Positions 57,480 to 64,000 of a stretch of DNA of 64,000 bases are shown piece after piece. This stretch comes from Kappaphycus alvarezii. Lineage: Eukaryota > Rhodophyta > Florideophyceae > Gigartinales > Solieriaceae. The notes under the pieces were generated by a model. That model ran no database searches. It was not told the DNA's origin and saw only the letters and a list, made by a program, of their open reading frames with translations. How positions within the stretch are numbered: the first letter of the stretch is position 1; each line of letters begins with the position of its first letter. Position numbers and translations under genes: made by a program. The stretch lies in NCBI GenBank assembly GCA_002205965.3, contig NADL03000095.1, positions 1 to 64,000 of the forward strand. The letters are read 5' to 3'.

Positions 57480-58841
57480 TCATGAGTTTGACGATGATTG
57501 CGCCGTATCCTCATCCGAATCTCCCGCATCACTACCCACCGCCATGGGCGTTAGCTCACGCAGCAAAGTATCAAAAGTGAATTCCCTTTCCTTCGATGCT
57601 GAGGGATGTTTGCCATCTGAAGCCGAGAGCGAAATGGCGCGCTGTTCCTCCATAACGTCCACTACAGCATTCCTCAGCGAGAAGATGGGCTTTGCCCTGT
57701 ACTTGCGAATGGCACTGAGCGCGTCGAGAATAGTGCACAATCCAGTGATATAGCCTCATCGCGTTGCATACCAGCAGGCATAGGTGCAGTGTGTGCAAAG
57801 TCAATCATGCGAACGTCGCATCGTGTGCGACGAGTGAGTCCGGAAATCTGATCCTCTGTGAGACGGACATGCGGGGCGATGGTGTGGAGCTTGCGCAACG
57901 CGCGTGCCCAATGCATATGGGGCGCACGGTTATCATTATCATAAATCAGCAGAATGGAAGACCCGATGAAACGAAACTTGTTATTCTCCTTAAATTGACG
58001 TAAAATGGCCTCGACGGCTGTCTGAAATCGCAGGGCGACATCCGTGCGTACGCCATGTTCGTCGGTGAGGAAAAATGTGAGAATGTCTTGTAGGGTGATG
58101 CGGACGTGGGCGGAGATGGAATGACTCTGGATTTTGGTCCCCTTGACGCGCCGCTTTTCGAGGGTGCGGTACATACTGAGACCCTCGAGACGAACGCCCG
58201 CTTGCTTGGTGCCTGTGACTTTGTCCAGCGCTGTCATTTTGAGCTTCTTAATTAAGTTTTTTTCATCATCCTCAACGGTTTGAATGCCCATCTTGAGATC
58301 CATTACACACGGTCTACGAAAACCGTACGTCAGGTCCTCAATCTTGATCGAATCACCATTGGTACGACCGTAGTATTTCGGCAAAAGTCCAACAGGCCAT
58401 TCGCCCCTGCAGGCCCGTTCGTAAAAGTTAGCCTCGCGTTCTGTAACCTTTTTCACGAGAATTGAGCCTGAGCTTTGAAAGGAACCGTCGTGCCCGCCAG
58501 CCTGATCGAAGGCATCGTCCTCCGCAGAGTCGGCGTCGGTGACACATTCTTTTCCGTTGATCGGAACCAGGTTAAATGGCGGGAATGACGCGTTGGCCGG
58601 TGTTTGACATGCAAATATCGTCTTCAAGAGCGTCCTGAGAAGAAGCCTGACGTGTGGGTTCACGGCGAAAGAGAGTGACAAAGGTCTCCATGTCGAGAGC
58701 GGATTTGGAGGGTACGGAGGAGGAGGAGGCAGAGGAGGATCGGCGGGAACGAGAAAGAGAAGGGAGAGTGGGCATGGATTGAAGGGAGGAGCGGAAAGAC
58801 GATGGCTTGGTAGGCGGCTTGCGGGAGCCTCCGAATCGCAT
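57480..58841 (-). CDS. Inositol polyphosphate kinase (IP6K/IPMK family), with two apparent frame changes
   Basis: The enzyme phosphorylates inositol polyphosphates with ATP, making higher phosphates or pyrophosphates. Start chosen at ATG 58841 (MRFGGSRKPPTKPSS), giving a basic Ser-rich N-terminus. The kinase domain follows: AFDQAGGHDG (about 58500), EREANFYERA, the inositol-binding PCVMDLKMG (PxxxDxKxG; MDLKMG at 58286-58303), FIGSSILLIYDND (SSLL-type motif, about 57965) and MIDFAH (metal-binding IDF, about 57790). The DLKMG form favours IP6K over IPMK, weakly. The C-terminus continues in another frame: family pattern DEGYITGLCTILDALSAIRK needs a one-base change near 57753. A second one-base change is needed near 58585, where the N-terminal frame meets the kinase frame. 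With both, the product would be about 450 residues, a usual size. Either these are sequence errors at short homopolymers or the gene is a recent pseudogene. No introns are needed. Confidence 0.85.
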
Positions 58842-59142
58842 GGTGAAAAGGTTGAAATGTGGGTTGGGAAAGGAAAGGTGACAATTGGGTGGAGGAGATG
58901 TGGGCCGTTGCTTTCCAAGCTGAGGCACGCAAGAATGGCGGTTCGGAGGTTGCGGAATGGAGATGTATAAATCTGAAGTTGTGAATTGGATGTGTGGCCC
59001 AGGGAGAGGAATGTTGATGAGTAGCGTTGGCGGATTGAGAGAACCAAAAGGACCGAGTGTAGGATTTGGCGATAACCATCATGGCGAGTCAAACTCGAAA
59101 CGGGCCGAAACGCATGCGAATTCTGTGAATAATTCCAATGGC

Positions 59143-59300
59143 TACTGTACAGTACTGTACTGGTAAAGTGGTACAGTACTGTACTGTACTGTACATTACC
59201 CAATCATCGGTACAGTTTGTACAGAACTGTGCAAATAATGCAGCCGTAATCATTGCTGCACTCACCGTACAGTTGTTGTAAAGCCTGTACCCCCACTGTA
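59143..59300. repeat. GTACAGTACTGTAC-rich palindromic cluster
   Basis: Overlapping self-complementary phrases (TACTGTACAGTACTGTACTG, GTACAGTACTGTACTGTAC, CCGTACAG...CTGTACAG) fill the region upstream of the kinase gene. Similar phrases recur at 59590-59840, 35880-35900 and 57055-57066. Confidence 0.6.
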
Positions 59301-59885
59301 CAGAACACTCCAAAAGGCTACGTGTGCAATTATACCCGCGACAACTAATGCGATCAGTGATGCCCGTTTTGCATGTCAAGCAAACGTAAATTTTGCTGAA
59401 GCGCCATGTGCAAAGCAAAAATGAGAACTATTCACGTTTCAAGCTTTGCAATCAAAACATTTGCTTATGCACAGAATATGATAAGATACATAACGTATCG
59501 GTTTTGGTATCACCCTGTGCAGCATAAAGTTAATATGGTTTATGTAAGTATTTGTACGGTACATATAATGTCATGCACTGTAATGACGGTAGTGAGCTAA
59601 TACTGTAAATTACAGCATGGTGTAGTACGTACTACAGTATATAATCATCTTTACTTCATACTATAAAAGGCGTACAAGCTTTGCTGACAGTGTAAGCTAA
59701 GATAGTTGAAGTTCGTCGCTGCCCAGCTTGGAGTACTGTACGCGCTAGGATCGATGTTGCAAAGGTACCGTAGACCATATGGTCGTAGTACGTACTGGGC
59801 AGAACAGTACTACAGTACTGGTACTGCACGAAATAATCATATTACCGCACAGTACCAAGTAAAATATCGATACTGGCGCACCCGG

Positions 59886-60452
59886 AAATTGCCAAATTGC
59901 CAAATTGCCATTTCACCTTATTGGCTTGCTCCGAAAAAATAGCGGAATTGCCAAATCGCCATGTAGCCAGATTCATCTGTGTCGTATTGAAATGAATATT
60001 TTAGTGCCCTCTCTGCCCATTTTGTATCTCCAGCAAACCTTGCCTTGGCTTGGTAAAGTACCACATGCAAAGTTGCCATCCCGCACTGAGCATTCTTCAT
60101 GACACAGATTGATCTCCGGCTTCCACCCACAATCCTTTATCCTCCGCTATGACGGATGCACCCCGACCATCTGCTTCCGCCCCTCCCCTACAGTAGCATC
60201 ACATATGCACAAAGGTAATGAGCCAACAACTGCATTCGCTCCTTCGTGTGGGAAAGGGCTTGACGAAAAATTATCGAACCCTGTTAGTAATATCGGCCTT
60301 ATTTGTCACATGGACGTCAAATGAGGTGCATTTGACATACTGGTTCGACCCTTGCCGAGTCGAACTGGATCAGAATATTTGGTTTTCGTGACCCAGATTT
60401 ACAGCGTTTTGGTTGGCTATAAATTTGGCGAAATGGTAATTTGGCAATTTTT
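59886..60452. mobile_element. Short element with AAATTGCC-type inverted ends (MITE-like)
   Basis: The left end (59886-59918) reads AAATTGCC three times, then ATTTCACC. The right end (60426-60452) is its inverse: GGCGAAATGGTAATTTGGCA then ATTTTT. The inverted match spans about 25 bp with two mismatches. Flanks GCGCACCC and GTGCATCC could be a worn 8-bp target duplication. No transposase lies inside. About 565 bp long. Confidence 0.45.
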
Positions 60453-61076
60453 GAGTGCATCCACTGTGGGCTAACCTGTCTTTGTCCGCCGCGTTATCGC
60501 CTTTACTCACACGCCGTGCTCGAACTGTACGATCAGTTCGTCGGATAGCAACGCGTTGTAAAGTGTAGGTAGCGAGAAAAGTAGATTTAAAAAATAGGAA
60601 ACTCAGGCGGAGCTGAAAAAACGGTTGTGACTTTAAGCATCTTGAGGAACTATAATAATGAACAATCTGGGTATTTTTAGCCGGAAAATAATCTAAGCGG
60701 TGCTCGATGGAACAGTATTTACACTTTGTGTAGAGTCTAGACAATGATCGACTCACAACGGTTCACTTTTTGTGAAACGTTGACTATTTTTAATGCAATC
60801 AACTCTTTTGATAAATGAAACGGTTCTCCCAACGAAACACTAAGGACGCTGGTAGGATACCTCTAAAATCTTTAAGTGGTTTCAGGCTCACGTTTCTTAT
60901 CCCTGTCGTCCTACCTTCTTTCCATCGATTAATCTAATTCTGGTTCCTCGTTTCCGGCTGGCCTAGGAAGCTTCAGTTTCGGAGGTTTCGGTGGAATTAT
61001 TCGCGATGAAACTTCTCAGATCGGTAGCCTGCAACTCGAGGGCTCTGTAAGGACGCTGCTTCAATTTTTTCCACCT

Positions 61077-61412
61077 CTAATCGTGGTTCCAGGGCGATGT
61101 TTGATGCACTGCTCGCTGACTTGGTGTTTTCGATGTTGAATGGGTGTCAGAGTAATCGTGGTCACTCTTTTTATCCCCTTGCCCGATGACATCGATGGCA
61201 GGGGTTGATGTGTAACATGCGGACCCCGGAGGCTTTATTCGTCCGTGCGGGGCGTTATACCAAAGGATTAGAGTAAAACAGAATGTTAAAACCTGTTCGC
61301 AATCGGACAGAAAGGCAAATATAATGGCGATTTTGACCCTCTGTCGGATTGAAAGTACTCGAAGCACTGACAAGTCGTTCCCATCGTACCAAGTGTGGGT
61401 TGTTGGGCACAC
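61077..61412 (-). pseudogene. Unrecognised open frame
   Basis: A minus-strand frame of 111 codons ends in a polar stretch (DKKSDHDYSDTHSTSKTPSQ). It continues beyond a stop in protein-like text with a basic patch (RWKKLKQRPYRALELQATDL) and an acidic/Thr stretch. No family recognised. It may be the remains of a TE-encoded protein. Confidence 0.18.
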
Positions 61413-61560
61413 ACCAGGTTATAGAAGATTGAACTGGTTAGCGATGACCCTGGTCAGACTGGAGCTTCAGACAGGGGTTTATATTGTCAGCTAAAATTTG
61501 CAAACTACCTCAAAACAGTACTAAAAGAAAATATTTTGATTCAAAACAGTCCCAGCAGTA

Positions 61561-62073
61561 ATGAGTTCGCCGAAATTCCTGCGAATACATCATCCATATT
61601 GTACCTGTGCAATAATTTGTGGCTCATGTTTGTTCGCACAGTATATTTTCATGCTGTTCACGAATTTTGACAGAACACTGTGCGTTACAAAAACAAAAAT
61701 AGCCCCTACAGCGGCAGAAGATCGGGCAAGTAAAAACTTTGAGCGGATATTGAAAGAATCTACTGTAATGAAACTGCACCACTCGTTAAAACTCATTGGG
61801 CGTACAAAAAATAGAGCATTTCTTGTCAGATGTATATATGTTGGACTTTTTTTGGAATTTTCCTACAGCATATTGTCGGGAAGTTTTGCCCAAAAAATTC
61901 AAAATTTCGATAAGTTTTATCGCACACGTTATTTGTGGTGCCATGTGATGACGGGTACCTTAACGGTAAAAAAGCGGTGCATACGTCCAACCCACACATT
62001 GTCTGCCCTCGTCAACCCAAAGTTGGTCGGTGTTGAGAATAATTGCCTTGTAAGTGTCATCCAGATCTATTAA
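61561..62073 (+). CDS. Hypothetical protein, 170 residues
   Basis: An ATG-initiated frame is open for 170 codons. It has a Cys-containing hydrophobic N-terminal segment (CTCAIICGSCLFAQYIFML), a charged middle (AAEDRASKNFERILKES), and a second hydrophobic segment (CIYVGLFLEFSYSILSGS). Two possible membrane segments are therefore present. I recognise no family. In AT-rich DNA a chance frame of this size is not excluded. Confidence 0.2.
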   Translation: MSSPKFLRIHHPYCTCAIICGSCLFAQYIFMLFTNFDRTLCVTKTKIAPTAAEDRASKNFERILKESTVMKLHHSLKLIGRTKNRAFLVRCIYVGLFLEFSYSILSGSFAQKIQNFDKFYRTRYLWCHVMTGTLTVKKRCIRPTHTLSALVNPKLVGVENNCLVSVIQIY

Positions 62074-62703
62074 TTAATTTCACAGCTAAATAACTTGCTG
62101 TAAGGAATGAATTTGCGCTGTTAGTCCGGAGTGACCTTAGGCGGGCCAGAGTCGTGACATCGACCAGCAGAAAGGGGTTGAAATACAGAACACAAGCACA
62201 GATAGGCGACGCAGATGCGGGTGGGTCATATTTCGTCGTCAAATCGAAAATATTGTACTATATGCTGTGCAGGGCGGTATAGAAAACATGAGATCCCCTC
62301 AATATACGTTTAATGCTCAATATCATCGAAAGCGTCTAACATGGCGGCGAGTGCAGTGAAATACATGTCATCACGATGATCGTTTGTGCAATCGGCTTGA
62401 GTGGAAGTCGCGAAATGATAATTGAGCTCGTTCAAAAGCCATACAGTCTCTTGTTTATCTTCTCATAATTGAGGATCTTTCTCAACTTAAGCGTCATCTT
62501 CATCATTCATGAAGTCTGTAAGTACATGGTAGGTTTCTCACAGCTCTCTATGCGTGAGTGGGCATTCCAAATCACATCTGATTTGGAGCAACGATGGCTA
62601 GGTTGCTAATTTTGATTTTATTTCACGCAATGACCCTTATCATGTGCACGGAGAAGTTCTTCGTGTCATGAGGGTGGGTTTCCGTTCTCAAACTTGAGAA
62701 CGG

Positions 62704-63780
62704 GTGCCTCGCGTGATCGCTTTGTCCAGACTGCCGTTTATTTCGGTCGTAGGGCATTTTGCATGTGACTGCTGGCTAATCATTGATGTTATTAAAGTCA
62801 AGAGTAGAGCTTCCCATTTTCATGAGCTTGATTTGCGGAAGCTGTTGGATGTATTCATGAGGGGAAGTGTCCGACTTAGTGAACGTGTACTTATGTGCAA
62901 TGATGCTTTGGATAGGTATCCGGGACAATTCAGTAAGTTCGGTGATCAACTTTCTGAGGTAATCGATCTTGTAGGAGTCCGAATGGAAATTGCTAGGTAA
63001 TGCAGGTCCAAGACACTGATATGCTCTACAATTTTTTTGGGACCAGATGACATATCTGATATGTCATTTTCAGCAATAAAACTGCGCACCCTTAGGGTGT
63101 TTAAAGTTCCTTTCGCTTGCATCCGGCGAGCCCCACTTCCATATTCTTAGTTCATGATGAGGTCCATGTCGTGGAGAGACCTGAAGTCGAGATCAAAGCA
63201 GAGGTCCAGAAAAAACATGCGAGTTGGACCGAAGAAGACCTAAACAAAGAAGTCCTCTTTCTGCGTTCAGGAAAGTTGTGCTGCCTGGCACAAGTGTCAT
63301 ACATGCAGAGAGTTTATTCAATTTATGTAGAAAACTCACCAGAGAAAAGAGTGTCTTTGACTATTGTCTGGGCATAGTTGATCTTGCAATTGTCTTCAAT
63401 ACAATGTTGCTGAAGAGAATTTGGGATACCTTCAGTGACGTCAGCTTAGGCTTGATTTTCTTTCCGAGATTCATCCTTGTGAACGACGCGGTCATCCTTA
63501 GCATTCCGATGGCGGAATTTTTGTCATATCCCAAGCGTGGAGAATGATTGTCCCAAAAGTGCGTTTTTGAATAGCTTGGCCCATGGAGGTTCGAGCAGCT
63601 GATACCTCTGAGTTTTCGAAACAGAATCGGATGGTAAACCAAATATCGTTTCCGTTCTTTCACTTACCTAGTGCGCAACTGCAAACATATTAGTTCCTTC
63701 TATTTCATTTATTTCCCTTTATACTGAACATTTTTTCCCACGGAATCTTCATTTGAGGAGAACGAGAACGGAGAATTGTT
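62704..63780 (+). pseudogene. Unrecognised decayed gene leading to the right edge
   Basis: Plus-strand open stretches: a 98-codon frame (62704-63000) with HELDLRKLLDVFMRGSVRLS and RYPGQFSKFGDQLSEVIDLV, then two overlapping frames (63117-63377, 63224-63547) with VEIKAEVQKKHASWTEEDLN and VIHAESLFNLCRKLTREKSV. They look like helical protein segments split by stops and frame changes. No domain recognised. They probably belong with the open frame at 63781-64000. Confidence 0.27.
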
Positions 63781-64000
63781 ATGAGAGCAACGGATATTGT
63801 AGAGGTTCTCAATGACCACTTTGCACTACTCACTTCTGGCTCCCATAAGGTAGCACATCCAAATTTGAGAGTGCAACCGTTTGTCCTTCATGAAGTCCTC
63901 CGAGATGTCGCGTGCACGAATATGGTGGTCCAGAACTATAGTAAAGAGAGGAGTTCTCCGGTTTGTTATAAGACTCGATTTGGAAACAAGGGCATCTTAA
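63781..64000 (+). CDS. Open frame running off the right edge
   Basis: From ATG 63781 the frame stays open for 73 codons to the window end: MRATDIVEVLNDHFALLTSG, then FVLHEVLRDVACTNMVVQNY. It looks like protein, with amphipathic helices, and has no recognised family. It may be the continuation of the decayed gene just upstream or an independent start. Confidence 0.28.
   Translation, partial: MRATDIVEVLNDHFALLTSGSHKVAHPNLRVQPFVLHEVLRDVACTNMVVQNYSKERSSPVCYKTRFGNKGIL

Noticed and set aside
58660-59203. Start of the kinase at the far upstream end of the 509-codon frame
   Set aside because: The upstream 200 codons of that frame have no ATG and a low-complexity Ser/Pro/Leu composition. The overlapping frame from ATG 58841 gives a typical N-terminus.
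1-64000. tRNA, rRNA or CRISPR arrays
   Set aside because: No cloverleaf with proper A and B boxes, no rRNA signature and no regularly spaced direct repeats with unique spacers were seen by eye; a tRNAscan run would be decisive.

Overview
This is nuclear DNA from a repeat-rich eukaryote. It holds one recognisable single-copy-type host gene, an inositol polyphosphate kinase on the minus strand at 57480-58841. Almost everything else I can name is a transposable element or the decayed remains of an unrecognised long gene. The mix of a compact, possibly intronless gene, Ty3/Gypsy and LINE elements with a restriction-like endonuclease, a PIF/Harbinger transposase and many short palindromic repeats would suit an alga (for example a florideophyte red alga). 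No sequence here fixes the taxon, so that is inference only.

Layout. 0-3 kb: unrecognised coding remnants and non-coding sequence. 3.2-5.8 kb: a gag-like remnant, then a diverged LTR whose upstream part carries a small acidic ORF. 6.2-10.5 kb: a nearly full-length but broken LINE (A) on the minus strand, beside a possible copia LTR. 11-23 kb: AT-rich sequence with palindromic repeats, a CCAGG/CCTGG-rich tract and long transposase-like fossils. 23.8-35.8 kb: a three-level nest. A LINE (D+E) was split by a second LINE (B), which was then split by a nearly intact, very young Ty3/Gypsy element (25100-32589) with almost identical LTRs and a CCGTC target duplication. 36.2-39.6 kb: two more LINE pieces (F, C). 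39.95-41.07 kb: a second LTR variant carrying the acidic ORF, here uninterrupted. 41.2-41.65 kb: tandem repeats. 42.5-47.3 kb: a decayed gene with a UPF1-type superfamily 1 helicase core. 48.5-50.7 kb: a decayed hydrophilic protein. 51.4-52.3 kb: a second CCAGG/CCTGG tract. 54.1-55.2 kb: a PIF/Harbinger transposase fossil. 56.8-57.1 kb: a palindromic MITE-like piece. 57.5-58.8 kb: the kinase gene. 59-60.5 kb: GTAC-rich palindromes and a short element with inverted ends. 61-64 kb: unrecognised reading frames, one running off the right edge.

Most notable: (1) the Gypsy polyprotein carries, beyond integrase, a tandemly duplicated domain of about 125 residues that I do not recognise; (2) two diverged LTR copies share promoter, R and U5 sequence with that Gypsy element but have a different upstream part, which encodes an acidic protein with a conserved SUMO-interaction-like motif; (3) a 113-bp interspersed repeat family has three copies, each with an 8-9 bp target duplication; (4) the nested insertions can be placed in relative order. 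All reverse-transcriptase elements between 6 and 41 kb lie on the minus strand.
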